Shown here: in pieces, positions 17,488 to 26,203 of the stretch
Layout: each line of letters starts with the position of its first letter
How positions within the stretch are numbered: position 1 is the stretch's first letter
NCBI GenBank assembly: GCA_964410215.1
Contig: CAYPHA010000006.1
Span: 1-64,000, forward strand
Direction: 5' to 3'
DNA: 64,000 bases
Source: CAYPHA01 sp964410215
GTDB taxonomy: Bacteria; Calditrichota; Calditrichia; Calditrichales; CAYPHA01
Made by a program: the position numbers and the translations under genes
Notes under the pieces: generated by a model
The model's input: only the letters and a program-made list of their open reading frames with translations
The model's database searches: none
Told to the model about the DNA's origin: nothing

Positions 17488-17972
17488 ATAAGCCGGTAGT
17501 TGTCGGTGTTGGAGGAACAGCCGTATCGGATAAACCCGGGGAAACAATTAAAACCTACGCGCTTGGTTCTTGTGTGGCTTTGATATTTCTGGCACCAAAA
17601 ATCCCGGCTGCAGGTCTTGCACATATTGCGTTGCCTGACTCAAAACTGGGCGGGGAAAAGGGACAAAATCTGCCGGGCTACTTTGCGGATCTGGCCATTC
17701 CGCACATGATCGAAGCCTTCAAAAAACTGGGTATTAAAAAGAATCACGAAGTTCAGATCAAAATGGCCGGCGGAGCAAAAATAATGGATCCGAACGGCAC
17801 ATTTAATATCGGAAAACGAAATGTTCTGGCCATAAAGAAGCTGCTCTGGAAATATAAACTGGGTGCGATAGCGGAAGATGTGGGGAAGGATTACAGCCGG
17901 ACGGTCAGCGTTAATGTACAAACCGGGGAAGTACTTGTTTCTTCACCCGGCAAAGGAGAGTGGAAGTTATGA
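17484..17972 (+). CDS. cheD: Chemoreceptor glutamine deamidase CheD
   Basis: 162 residues. CheD deamidates receptor glutamines to the methylatable glutamate form, and in CheC/CheX-bearing systems it is often tied to phosphatase control. Catalytic residues are visible: Cys30 in YALGSCVAL and His47 in GLAHIALP, followed by the family stretch IKMAGGAKIM. The start ATG overlaps the cheB stop (ATGA), a coupled pair. Its position directly before cheY and cheX matches the known CheC/CheX-CheD association, but the interaction itself is inference. Confidence 0.94.
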   Translation: MNKPVVVGVGGTAVSDKPGETIKTYALGSCVALIFLAPKIPAAGLAHIALPDSKLGGEKGQNLPGYFADLAIPHMIEAFKKLGIKKNHEVQIKMAGGAKIMDPNGTFNIGKRNVLAIKKLLWKYKLGAIAEDVGKDYSRTVSVNVQTGEVLVSSPGKGEWKL

Positions 17973-18011
17973 TCAGCAGGAAAAAAATAAATAGATTACC
18001 CGGGAGGTATG

Positions 18012-18392
18012 ATGCCTAAACGCATCCTGATTGTCGATGATTCAGCAATCGCGCGATCTATTATAAAACGAAGCCTGGAAATTTGCGGATTTGATGAAAC
18101 AGAAGCCCTCGAAGCCGGGAATGGAAACGAAGCTATGGAAACCCTTAAGAATGAACAGGTCGATATCGTTTTTACAGACCTCAATATGCCGGATATGAAT
18201 GGCGAACAGTTACTGAAGCGTATAAAAAGTTCACCTAAACTTTTCGAGATACCGGTGGTTATCATTACGAGTATGAAAAATCCGGCAAAGGAAAAAAAAC
18301 TTATTTCGGAACATGCCGCCGCCGTATTGTCAAAGCCATTGGCCCTGCCGCTACTCAGGCAGGTTCTGGAAGATAATTTACATGTAATATGA
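18012..18392 (+). CDS. cheY: CheY-like single-domain response regulator (first copy)
   Basis: About 126 residues, one receiver domain. Acidic pair in IVDDS (8-11), phospho-acceptor Asp56 in VFTDLNMPDMNG, Thr/Ser switch in VVIITS, and the conserved Lys near the end (LSKPLALPLL). I prefer the ATG at 18012 over the adjacent ATG at 18009 because GGGAGG at 18002-18007 is too close to the latter. It lies between cheD and cheX. Whether this or the copy at 18897 drives the flagellar switch cannot be told from sequence. Confidence 0.9.
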   Translation: MPKRILIVDDSAIARSIIKRSLEICGFDETEALEAGNGNEAMETLKNEQVDIVFTDLNMPDMNGEQLLKRIKSSPKLFEIPVVIITSMKNPAKEKKLISEHAAAVLSKPLALPLLRQVLEDNLHVI

Positions 18393-18402
18393 GGAAATTA
18401 CC

Positions 18403-18858
18403 ATGCCCGTAAGCGAACAGGTCCTGATGGAAGGTCTGGAAGAGGCCCTTTCCGAATCACTCGAAAATATGGCGTTTCTGGAATTGGAATCCGGAGAGCG
18501 AGTGGAAGAAAAACCTCAGCTGCAGCCTGATCACATGCTGGTCTCACTGGATATAACCAAACCGCTGTCAGGTAAATTTTATCTGGTTTTTCCGGAAGAC
18601 ATGGTCACGGAAATGACGGAAACGGTTGCAGAAGATGAAGCGGAAGAAGATATGAAAAAGGATGTACTTTCGGAAATGGCCAATACTGTCGCCGGCCGTT
18701 TTCTGGCGCATGTTTTTCCAAAACAGGAATTTGAAATGGGTATTCCGGAATGTTGTGATTCCGGCAAATTCAGGGAATCCCGATTTGATAATGAAATCGT
18801 AATGCAATTCGATGCCGAAGGTAATCTGCTTTACGGCATCATTGACTATAATAACTGA
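18403..18858 (+). CDS. cheX: CheX-type CheY-phosphate phosphatase
   Basis: 151 residues. CheX/CheC-type proteins speed dephosphorylation of CheY-P. The single catalytic signature E-x-x-N is visible as Glu91-Met-Ala-Asn94 in KDVLSEMANTVAGRFL, on the helix expected for the family. An N-terminal helix and a beta segment (LVSLDITKPLSGKFYLVFP) precede it. One such motif points to CheX rather than two-motif CheC. It starts ten bases after cheY and precedes a second cheY. A second, unrelated phosphatase type (CheZ-like) is encoded two genes on. Confidence 0.82.
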   Translation: MPVSEQVLMEGLEEALSESLENMAFLELESGERVEEKPQLQPDHMLVSLDITKPLSGKFYLVFPEDMVTEMTETVAEDEAEEDMKKDVLSEMANTVAGRFLAHVFPKQEFEMGIPECCDSGKFRESRFDNEIVMQFDAEGNLLYGIIDYNN

Positions 18859-18896
18859 CTTTTGAATCAGACACAGAATAAAATTGGGAGAGATAA

Positions 18897-19268
18897 ATGG
18901 AATGTAACAAGGTTTTATTTGTTGAGGATTCGCCAACGATGCGAAGAATCATAGCAAATTCATTGAACCGTATTGGTGTTACGGAAGTGATTGAAGCGGA
19001 ACATGGTGTGGATGCTCTGGAAAAACTGGAGGGGCAGCAGGTCGACCTCATACTGACAGACTGGAATATGCCGGAAATGAACGGTAAAGAACTCGTGGAA
19101 AAGCTGAAAACAATGGATGATTACAAGGAAACACCCATTATTATGATTACAACACGGGGAATGCAGGATGACGTGATGACAGCCATAAAAATCGGCGTCA
19201 ACGGATATATTGTTAAACCCTTCACGCCTGAAGTGCTGAAGAAAAAAATTGCTGAAATATTTGCCTAG
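18897..19268 (+). CDS. cheY: CheY-like single-domain response regulator (second copy)
   Basis: 123 residues. Intact receiver: EDS at 10-12, acceptor Asp55 in LILTDWNMPEMNGKEL, Thr in MITTRG and Lys in YIVKPF. DWNMP and the YIVKPFT region resemble classical motor-binding CheY more closely than the first copy does. GGGAGAG lies upstream of the ATG. It is followed within 22 bases by the CheZ-like gene, which suggests that these two act as a pair. Confidence 0.92.
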   Translation: MECNKVLFVEDSPTMRRIIANSLNRIGVTEVIEAEHGVDALEKLEGQQVDLILTDWNMPEMNGKELVEKLKTMDDYKETPIIMITTRGMQDDVMTAIKIGVNGYIVKPFTPEVLKKKIAEIFA

Positions 19269-19289
19269 TCCTTAAATGAGGTATAAGAA

Positions 19290-19925
19290 ATGACAAATGT
19301 TAATGGCCTGAATGATGTGCTTGTTAAAATTGAAAATATGCGGGAAACGCTTAAGTTCAGTAATGATATGCTGCCGTTACTCGGCGATCTTTTTATTTTT
19401 ATTAAAGACATGATCCCGTTGATGCTGGAAGCCAATGTTTCCGTGCGTGACAGCGCCAGTCACCTGCCAAGAGCAACGGAAAACATTGAACAGGTGTCCA
19501 AAACGACCGAAACGGCTACCCATGAAGTAATGGATAAACTGGACGTTATCCTGGCTGAATTGAGCACCCTGTCCGGAGAACTGAAAGCGGAGAACGTCAA
19601 AGAATCCGCTACAGCACGCATTGATGCGATCCAGAATACGGCTACGGAAATCATCTATGCCCTGCAGTTCCAGGATATTACCACCCAGCAACTGGAACAT
19701 ACCACACGTATCCTGGTCGCCGTGAATGAAAAATTCGGCAATCTGTTTCAGTCTTTTGGAAAAGTGAAATCCAATACCACACTGGGACAGGATGTTATCC
19801 AGGCGTTTGAAAAAGAGTATAACCGGATTAAGAATACGGATATAGAGGAATTTAAAAAGAAAACAGAAGACACAATCCGTAAATCGTCATTCAGTCAGGA
19901 TGATATCGACGCGCTGTTTAAATAA
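19290..19925 (+). CDS. CheZ-like CheY phosphatase with a FliM-like C-terminal peptide
   Basis: 211 residues, almost all helical. The segment ALQFQDITTQQLEH (124-137) matches the CheZ active-site helix, in which Asp and Gln four apart (Asp129, Gln133) insert into the CheY active site. The protein ends FSQDDIDALFK, which closely resembles both the CheY-docking C-terminal helix of CheZ and the N-terminal SQDEIDALL peptide of FliM. It should therefore be tethered to CheY-P by its tail. It directly follows cheY. The CheZ assignment is based on these motifs; the remaining sequence is divergent. Confidence 0.75.
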   Translation: MTNVNGLNDVLVKIENMRETLKFSNDMLPLLGDLFIFIKDMIPLMLEANVSVRDSASHLPRATENIEQVSKTTETATHEVMDKLDVILAELSTLSGELKAENVKESATARIDAIQNTATEIIYALQFQDITTQQLEHTTRILVAVNEKFGNLFQSFGKVKSNTTLGQDVIQAFEKEYNRIKNTDIEEFKKKTEDTIRKSSFSQDDIDALFK

Positions 19926-19937
19926 ACACATGATGAA

Positions 19938-20219
19938 ATGCCTATAACAGGACATTTGGTAATGGAAAATAAAGATATATTCAATGATCCGCATGCGGTA
20001 TTTGAGAAAAAAACAAAATTGCCGGTCCGGCATTCCGTGATCAAAAATAATGCCGTCCGGATTGGTGAACCTAAAAAGATTGAACAAACACCGGAACCGG
20101 AGAGTCATTCGGGTAAGACAGACGTTCAACCAATCATCGAAAATAATCAGGTGACAGGGATTGTTTTTACCTGCAGCTGTGGCAAAGTCTCCGAAATACG
20201 GTTTGACTTCGATGAATAA
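19938..20219 (+). CDS. Small unknown protein with a CSCG motif
   Basis: 93 residues, or 85 if translation starts at the ATG at 19962. I do not recognise the family. The first 70 residues are polar and Pro/Glu/Lys-rich, probably disordered. The last 25 form a compact-looking segment NNQVTGIVFTCSCGKVSEI ending in an acidic FDFDE. The Cys-Ser-Cys pair could bind metal or be redox-active. It lies 12 bases after the CheZ-like gene and 30 bases before the second fapA, so it is part of the same operon. A short adaptor between chemotaxis and FapA proteins is one possibility. Confidence 0.6.
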   Translation: MPITGHLVMENKDIFNDPHAVFEKKTKLPVRHSVIKNNAVRIGEPKKIEQTPEPESHSGKTDVQPIIENNQVTGIVFTCSCGKVSEIRFDFDE

Positions 20220-20249
20220 CCAATCGGTTCCGGGACTAACGGGAAATAC

Positions 20250-21659
20250 ATGCATATAACGCTGTCCGAAGACAAATTTGAGGCTTTTCTTAGCATTCCT
20301 GAAACGGATGATCGTTTTCCCTCAGCCGGAGAACTGCGGGATTTTATTGCTGAACATGGTATCGTCTATGGCCTGGATGAAGAAAAACTGGCTGAACTGA
20401 TCGGCCGCCGGCAGGCCGTCGACCATGTTCTGATCGCGAAGGGCAGATACCCCGATCCGGTAATCCGCCTCAACTGGCATATTCGTATCCATGAGAGTCA
20501 GAGGCCCCGGATTGATGAGAAAAACCGGGCGGATTTTAAACAACTTCAGGGCTTCAGCTTTGTTCATAAAGGACAGAGACTGGTATCGGAAGAACGTTCA
20601 GACCAGGCCGAACCGGGTATGACGGTGACCGGTGAATCTGTCGCTCCCCAGCGCATGCCTGCAGAGCTGCCTGAAGGGCCGAATACGGTACGATCAGAAG
20701 ATGGGCAGAGCCTGTTTTCCGCAATAGACGGGATTGCCTCCTGGCATGAAAACAGGATCTGTATTGAAGAGGTCTACCATATTCGGGGTAATGTGGATTA
20801 TCATACCGGGAACATCAAGTTCAGAGGACCGGTCATAATAGAGGGTGATGTACGCTCCGGGTTTCGTGTGGAATCCACGGAATCCATTTTTATCGATGGA
20901 ACAGTCGGAGCCGCCCATATTTATGCCCAGTCAGGTGATATTACGATAACCTGTGGCATCCTGGGCAAGAAAAGGGCTAAAATTCTCGCAGGAGGCAGCC
21001 TGAAATGTGGATTCGTGCAGGATGCGACTGTCGGCGTTAAAGAAGATGTTCTGATAGATCGCTACGCCCTGAACAGCACCATTTCAGCAGGGGGCAGAGT
21101 TGTCCTGGCAAAAAACGAAGGTCTGATCCGTGGTGGCAGTATAACCGCCGAACTGGGCATTATTGCCCGGGAGGTCGGTTCTACACAGAACGTGTTTACT
21201 GAATTGAAATTGCGTAGTCACAGTGAACACAGCAGCCAGCAGCTTCTCTGGGATATCAGTAAAAAGCGCACCAATATAAAGTTGAGGCAGACTTCACTGT
21301 CAACACGGCAATCCTTTCTGAAAGTCCTGAAAGAAAGTGTCGATAAACTGTCGGAAGAAAAGCTGCAGGAGCTTGAAAGGATCCGCCGGGAGCTGACCCG
21401 GTTGCAGGAGAAAATAACGGAACTCGATAAAAGTGAAATCGATTTCCAGAAAAAAGCAGCCAGGGAAGCCCTTAACAGAGAAGTGAAAATTTTTAACATG
21501 CTGTTCAGAAATGTACGTATCGACATCAGCGGTAAGGAAATTTACATTGACGAACCCCTGAAAGCGGTAAAAGTATTCCGTTTTAAAGATGATATCGTTG
21601 TCGAATCACTGGCCGACCTGGAAGACCGTGATTATGATATTTTCGTTTCTGCAACGTGA
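20250..21659 (+). CDS. FapA / DUF342 family protein (second copy)
   Basis: 469 residues. Same architecture as the protein at 2671: an N-terminal region with the DUF342 entry motif (LRDFIAEHGIVYGLDEEKL, GRYPDPVIRL, and PGMTVTGE nearby), a central beta-helix of short repeats (GDVRSGFRVESTESIFIDGT, then further turns), a coiled coil (about 360-415) and a short C-terminal tail. The FapA family has been tied to flagellar number and polar organisation. The final bases overlap the next gene (GTGA), so translation is coupled to a receiver protein. Having two copies inside one chemotaxis region is unusual. Confidence 0.8.
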   Translation: MHITLSEDKFEAFLSIPETDDRFPSAGELRDFIAEHGIVYGLDEEKLAELIGRRQAVDHVLIAKGRYPDPVIRLNWHIRIHESQRPRIDEKNRADFKQLQGFSFVHKGQRLVSEERSDQAEPGMTVTGESVAPQRMPAELPEGPNTVRSEDGQSLFSAIDGIASWHENRICIEEVYHIRGNVDYHTGNIKFRGPVIIEGDVRSGFRVESTESIFIDGTVGAAHIYAQSGDITITCGILGKKRAKILAGGSLKCGFVQDATVGVKEDVLIDRYALNSTISAGGRVVLAKNEGLIRGGSITAELGIIAREVGSTQNVFTELKLRSHSEHSSQQLLWDISKKRTNIKLRQTSLSTRQSFLKVLKESVDKLSEEKLQELERIRRELTRLQEKITELDKSEIDFQKKAAREALNREVKIFNMLFRNVRIDISGKEIYIDEPLKAVKVFRFKDDIVVESLADLEDRDYDIFVSAT

Positions 21660-23095
21660 GCACGAATCAGGAAAATCCGGAGCCTGAAATGCAAGAGAAA
21701 GAGAAATATATGAATCCCGAAACATCCGGTAAAATGCGTATTCTGGTATTAGATGATGAACAGGAGATCGTAGATACCATTATTGATATTATTGACGGGG
21801 AAGCCTATACGGTGGATGGTATGACCGATCCGCAGCAGGCATTGCATATTATCAGGAAAAATGAGTATGATGTGGTCATTACTGATCTGGTCATGCCCGG
21901 ATTCACCGGCATGGATATTGCCAATTGCGTGAAAGAAAACGAACTGGATACCTCTGTTATCGTTATTACCGGTTATGCCACCGTGGAATCAGCCATTCAG
22001 GCTGTGCAACTGGGCGTCAATGATTATATAAAAAAACCGTTCAATCATCATGAAATTATCTTAACAGTAAAACGGACCGTCGAAAGGCTGTTACTGGAGC
22101 GAAAAAACCGGTCTCTCCATGAAAAACACAAACGCATGTTCAAAGATATTACTCTGATGTGTGAGATCAGCTCTATCCTGTATCAGGTACATGAAACCGA
22201 TTCAGCAAGTACGATGATCCTGGATACCATCGAGGAATACTTTAAAATAAGGCGTTCTGCCGTTGCTCTCAAAGAAGGGGAGGCGGAACGATTTCGCATC
22301 GTAAATGCCCGGAATATCCCACAGGCCTTTGTTGATGATTTCCGTTTCCGCCCGGCTGGAAGCATAAATGATGTCGAGGTTTCCGCTAATGATGTTACCT
22401 GTATAAAAAATATTAATTCCGAAATAAAATCAGAAGGTAAAAAAGTATTAGCCCAGGATATCCGGCATCTTCTGCTGGTACCTCTGAAATTTCATAATCA
22501 GGTCACCGGTTTCCTTATGCTGTGTTTTACTGCTGAAGATACCTGGCCGTCTCCGGATGAATTGGAACTTCTCAACATCCTGAGCATCCAGGTTTCTCCT
22601 GTAATGCATGGTTTCCAATGTGGCGTTACGGGTGCATTTAATCCGGAAGAAAAACTGAATGAGGTGATCCGGGATTATCTGTATGAATCACAGGGACTAT
22701 TGCGGCCCGTCTCCTTCGCACTGTTTCGGATTACACTGTTGGAAACAGTTGAAAATACATTTCAATTGAGTGATCAGGTAAACCGGTATCGAAATCGTTT
22801 TAAAGAGATATTTGAAAAGGATGGTCATCTGATCTGGCAGACACCGGATACAGTACTTGTTGTTCTGCCCGGATATGATTATTTTAAAGCAGAAGCACAA
22901 TGTGCCCGGGTAAAGGAGCTGGTGGAATCTGCCGGAGTAGAGGATGAGCAGCGCAATATGTTTTCCGTAATTTATACCTGTCTGGGATATCCACAGGACG
23001 GTGAGGATATTACTGATGCCGGCAGAGAACTCTGGAACAGGCTGTTTAATGAATATGCAAACTTTGTTGCGCTCGAAAAAATGCAACGTTCATAA
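21656..23095 (+). CDS. Response regulator: receiver, GAF-like and degenerate GGDEF-like domains
   Basis: 479 residues. N-terminal receiver (about 26-145) with DDE, acceptor Asp in VVITDLVMPGFTG and Lys in YIKKPFN. A coiled linker (about 146-170) is followed by a GAF-like domain (about 170-325). The C-terminal 130 residues resemble a GGDEF fold in outline, but no GGDEF motif is visible, so cyclase activity is unlikely. The GTG start overlaps the fapA stop. It may serve as a phosphorylation-controlled scaffold or sensor. The output-domain assignment is uncertain. Confidence 0.72.
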   Translation: MSTNQENPEPEMQEKEKYMNPETSGKMRILVLDDEQEIVDTIIDIIDGEAYTVDGMTDPQQALHIIRKNEYDVVITDLVMPGFTGMDIANCVKENELDTSVIVITGYATVESAIQAVQLGVNDYIKKPFNHHEIILTVKRTVERLLLERKNRSLHEKHKRMFKDITLMCEISSILYQVHETDSASTMILDTIEEYFKIRRSAVALKEGEAERFRIVNARNIPQAFVDDFRFRPAGSINDVEVSANDVTCIKNINSEIKSEGKKVLAQDIRHLLLVPLKFHNQVTGFLMLCFTAEDTWPSPDELELLNILSIQVSPVMHGFQCGVTGAFNPEEKLNEVIRDYLYESQGLLRPVSFALFRITLLETVENTFQLSDQVNRYRNRFKEIFEKDGHLIWQTPDTVLVVLPGYDYFKAEAQCARVKELVESAGVEDEQRNMFSVIYTCLGYPQDGEDITDAGRELWNRLFNEYANFVALEKMQRS

Positions 23096-23107
23096 GGAAA
23101 CGATGTA

Positions 23108-23665
23108 ATGCCCAATGATAAATCAATATTAGTCGTAGATGATGATCCTGCGGTACTGGAGATGATTTGCGAAGGCCTGATCGATAATGGATTCGATGTT
23201 TTCTCGGCGATGAATCCGCGGGAAGCCCTCAATAAATTGAGAGAGAATCCGGTCATGTTCGCGCTGCTGGATGTGGATCTGGGATCTCCGGAAATGAACG
23301 GTATCGGCCTTGGAAAACAAATAAAGGCAGATTATGAAGACATTATCATCATTTTAATGACCGGGTACCACAATATCAAACTGGCCGTGGATGCCATGCG
23401 CAGTCATGCTTTTGATTACATGATTAAACCCTTCCGCATCGACCAGATTATCTCGCTGATGGAACGTTCGGAGCGGGAAATGAACGTGCGTAAGGAAAAC
23501 AGGAAACTCAAAGACCGGATCAGCGATCTGGAAAACACGTTACAGAAACTGGAAGCAAAAATGGAAAGTCTGATGCCAGTCTCTTCCGCCCTGCCTGCAA
23601 AAAAGGATGCCGGCGCCAAGGTGCACAGCGACCGGGCTGTTCGTTCTTATCAGCGACAAAAGTAA
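23108..23665 (+). CDS. Receiver domain protein with C-terminal coiled coil
   Basis: 185 residues. Receiver (1-120) with DDDP at the acidic site, a putative acceptor Asp in FALLDVDLGSPEMNG and Lys in YMIKPFRI. A heptad-rich helix (about 120-155: NRKLKDRISDLENTLQKLEAKM) and a basic low-complexity tail follow. There is no DNA-binding or enzymatic output, so it probably acts by protein contact, possibly with the coiled coils of its FapA or receiver neighbours. It starts 12 bases after the preceding gene. The partner is unknown. Confidence 0.8.
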   Translation: MPNDKSILVVDDDPAVLEMICEGLIDNGFDVFSAMNPREALNKLRENPVMFALLDVDLGSPEMNGIGLGKQIKADYEDIIIILMTGYHNIKLAVDAMRSHAFDYMIKPFRIDQIISLMERSEREMNVRKENRKLKDRISDLENTLQKLEAKMESLMPVSSALPAKKDAGAKVHSDRAVRSYQRQK

Positions 23666-23760
23666 AGTAGGACTTGAAATGATGCTTGATAAAGTTGCAA
23701 ATTAAGAGAAAGTAAGCAGTAGGAAGTAGTAAAAAGAAATATATTAAGTGTAGTCTATAT

Positions 23761-25146
23761 ATGAAACGAAAAATTCTGGTTGTTGATGATGATGATAATC
23801 TAAGGGTTGTGATGCAGGAAACCCTGGAAACATGCGGCTATGATGTCGATGAAGCCGATTCGGGAGGTGCGGCCTTAGACCTGTTGAAGGAAAAGAAATT
23901 CGATCTTGTTATTACAGACTTGATGATGCCGGGCATTAAAGGGATCGAACTGATCGAACGGGCCGCCAAAAAATATCCGGAAATCGGTTTCCTTGTCATA
24001 TCCGCCTACGGTACCATTGAAACGGCCGTGGATGCCATGCGAAAAGGCGCGTTTGATTTTATTACTAAACCCTTCTCCATCGAACATATTGAATCGCGCG
24101 TTGAACGCTTTTTCCAGTACCAGACCCTGCAACAGGAAAATCTGAACCTGAAACGGCGCCTGTTGAATCATAAACTGCAGGCTAAACTGGTTGGTCAAAG
24201 CAAACCCGTTCAGGAGATATTTTATAATATCGATGTCGTGGCACAGAGTGATGCTACCGTGTTTATCAAAGGGGAGAGCGGCACCGGTAAAGAACTTATC
24301 GCCGAAGCTATTCATGATAACAGTGACCGGGCGGACGGTCCCTTTTTGAAAATCAACTGTGCCGCCGTTCCGGAAACCCTGTTTGAAAGCACGTTGTTCG
24401 GACATGAAAAAGGATCTTTCAGCGGGGCATACAAGGCACAGAAAGGTATCTTTGAAGAATGTGACGGCGGAACACTGCTTCTCGATGAAATCAGCGAAAT
24501 ACCCTATAACATGCAGGCGAAACTGTTGCGCGTTCTTCAGGAAATGAAGGTTATTCGTGTTGGAAGTGCCATGGAAATTCCGATCGATGTGCGTATCATT
24601 GCGACATCCAACCGCGACTTGCACGAAATGATTCAAAAAGGTACTTTTCGTGAGGACCTGTTTTTCCGTTTGAATGTCTTTCCGGTTTCCGTTCCATCGC
24701 TGCGCAGCAGGAAAGAAGATATACCCGTGCTCGTGGATCATTTTCTGAAATTGTTTAAAAAGAAGTATAAATATGAGTATAAAATCCTTTCAGATGACGC
24801 TATGAAGGCCATGATGGATTACAGCTGGCCCGGCAATGTAAGGCAACTGGAGCATATGATTGAACGGGCCATTCTTTTCTCCGGTAAAGAGGAAACCATT
24901 ACGCTCAAACATCTTAATTTCGAACCTGAAATGTCAAAAACGAGCAAAATCGCACAATTTGACGACAACATACCTACGCTTGCCGAGATGGAAAAGAAAC
25001 TGATTTTTGCAGCCTTAAAAAAAACACAGGATCACCGGACCAATGCCGCGGAAATGCTGGGTATCACCGTACGGACACTGCGTAATAAGCTTAAACTCTA
25101 TGATGTGGAAAACGAAGAAGAATTCTTCTCATTTACATCTACGTAA
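23761..25146 (+). CDS. NtrC-family sigma-54-dependent response regulator
   Basis: 461 residues. Receiver (acceptor Asp53 in VITDLMMPGIKG, Lys in FITKPFS), AAA+ domain with Walker A GESGTGKE (171-178) and Walker B GGTLLLDEI (about 236-244), and a C-terminal Fis-type helix-turn-helix (about 420-455, NAAEMLGITVRTLRNKL). The sigma-54 contact loop, normally GAFTGA, reads GSFSGA (218-223). The Thr-to-Ser change is conservative, so it is probably active. It is a good candidate to activate the sigma-54 promoter before fliA (30019), analogous to FlrC/FleR. The cognate kinase may be the hybrid kinase at 495, but this is a guess. There is a 95-base gap before it. Confidence 0.92.
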   Translation: MKRKILVVDDDDNLRVVMQETLETCGYDVDEADSGGAALDLLKEKKFDLVITDLMMPGIKGIELIERAAKKYPEIGFLVISAYGTIETAVDAMRKGAFDFITKPFSIEHIESRVERFFQYQTLQQENLNLKRRLLNHKLQAKLVGQSKPVQEIFYNIDVVAQSDATVFIKGESGTGKELIAEAIHDNSDRADGPFLKINCAAVPETLFESTLFGHEKGSFSGAYKAQKGIFEECDGGTLLLDEISEIPYNMQAKLLRVLQEMKVIRVGSAMEIPIDVRIIATSNRDLHEMIQKGTFREDLFFRLNVFPVSVPSLRSRKEDIPVLVDHFLKLFKKKYKYEYKILSDDAMKAMMDYSWPGNVRQLEHMIERAILFSGKEETITLKHLNFEPEMSKTSKIAQFDDNIPTLAEMEKKLIFAALKKTQDHRTNAAEMLGITVRTLRNKLKLYDVENEEEFFSFTST

Positions 25147-25167
25147 ATTTAAAAAAGGCGGTGTATA

Positions 25168-26196
25168 ATGGCAGATGACGTACCCATATCTATTACCAAT
25201 GCGGTACATAATATCGTACCCATTTTCCGCTCTGTTAACAGCCTGAAAAACCTCGAACGCACTCTTCACGAAATCATAGAACAGATCGTGAAGGATTTTA
25301 ACTGCGCAACCTGTGCCATCATTGTGATCGATCCGGTTACAGAATTACTGAACATCAAAAGTTTTCATGGCCTGTCCTGGAATTTCTATAAAAATTTTCA
25401 AAAAAGTATTGATACACCCGTTCTGAAAGAGATGTTGTGGAAAGAAGAACCCATTTCCATAATGGACAGCTCGTTCAATCCTGTCGTCAGTGAGTTACTG
25501 CGTCTTGAAAATGAATTCGTATCCTGTCTGGCTGTTCCGATCATTGTCAATCAGAAACCGCTTGGGTATTTGCATCTGGACAGTAAGCATTCGGATAACT
25601 TTTCCGCGGAGCATAAACTGCTTGCCGAGTTTTACGCCAATCTGATCGGGATGACATTATTCCGTGAAGAGCTTTCGGAGGAATTGAAACGGCTTGATTA
25701 CAGGGACAAGGATTCCGGCGCCGTTCGTTATGCCCACTTTTTTACGCGGCTGCAGGAGCTGTTTCAGCAGGCTGAACGGCTGCAGGACCCCTTCTCCATA
25801 ATAATGATCGATATTGAAGGTTACAGCGCTATCGTCAAAACATATGGAACGGAGGTTACGAATGAGATGCTCAGCGAGCTGGTCCATACTATTAACGGCA
25901 GCCTGCGGAAATACGATGGATTGAGTCGTTTCGGCACGGATGAATTTATGCTGACATTACCGGGGACAAGGCTTCATGAAGCGAAGCAGGCCGGAAAAAA
26001 ATTCTGTGCTATTCTATCCGGTAAGGCGTTCAGCCGGGAAAAGCTTAACATAAATTTTTTTATGGGGGTGTCGAATTATCCGGAAAACTGTTCTTCACTG
26101 GATGGCCTGTTGACGGCGACCCGGAATGCGCTGTTGGAGGCAAAACGTTCCAATCGTGTGAACAGTGTCGTTGCATTAAAACAGATTGTGGATTAG
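25168..26196 (+). CDS. GAF and GGDEF-like domain protein
   Basis: 342 residues. GAF domain (about 10-175) followed by a GGDEF-type domain (about 185-340). The active-site signature reads SRFGTDEFML instead of GGDEF, with the second Gly replaced by Thr. The metal-binding Asp near the start (MIDIEGYS) is present. Cyclase activity is therefore doubtful, and it may bind rather than make a nucleotide. The gene follows the NtrC-type regulator by 21 bases and ends eight bases before ptb, where the signalling block stops. Confidence 0.8.
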   Translation: MADDVPISITNAVHNIVPIFRSVNSLKNLERTLHEIIEQIVKDFNCATCAIIVIDPVTELLNIKSFHGLSWNFYKNFQKSIDTPVLKEMLWKEEPISIMDSSFNPVVSELLRLENEFVSCLAVPIIVNQKPLGYLHLDSKHSDNFSAEHKLLAEFYANLIGMTLFREELSEELKRLDYRDKDSGAVRYAHFFTRLQELFQQAERLQDPFSIIMIDIEGYSAIVKTYGTEVTNEMLSELVHTINGSLRKYDGLSRFGTDEFMLTLPGTRLHEAKQAGKKFCAILSGKAFSREKLNINFFMGVSNYPENCSSLDGLLTATRNALLEAKRSNRVNSVVALKQIVD

Positions 26197-26203
26197 GGAA
26201 AGT

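Noticed and set aside
23690..23697. TAAAGTTG before the NtrC-type gene, like a FliA -35
   Set aside because: The octamer at the right distance (AAAGTAAG) has no CGA core, so it does not form a promoter pair.
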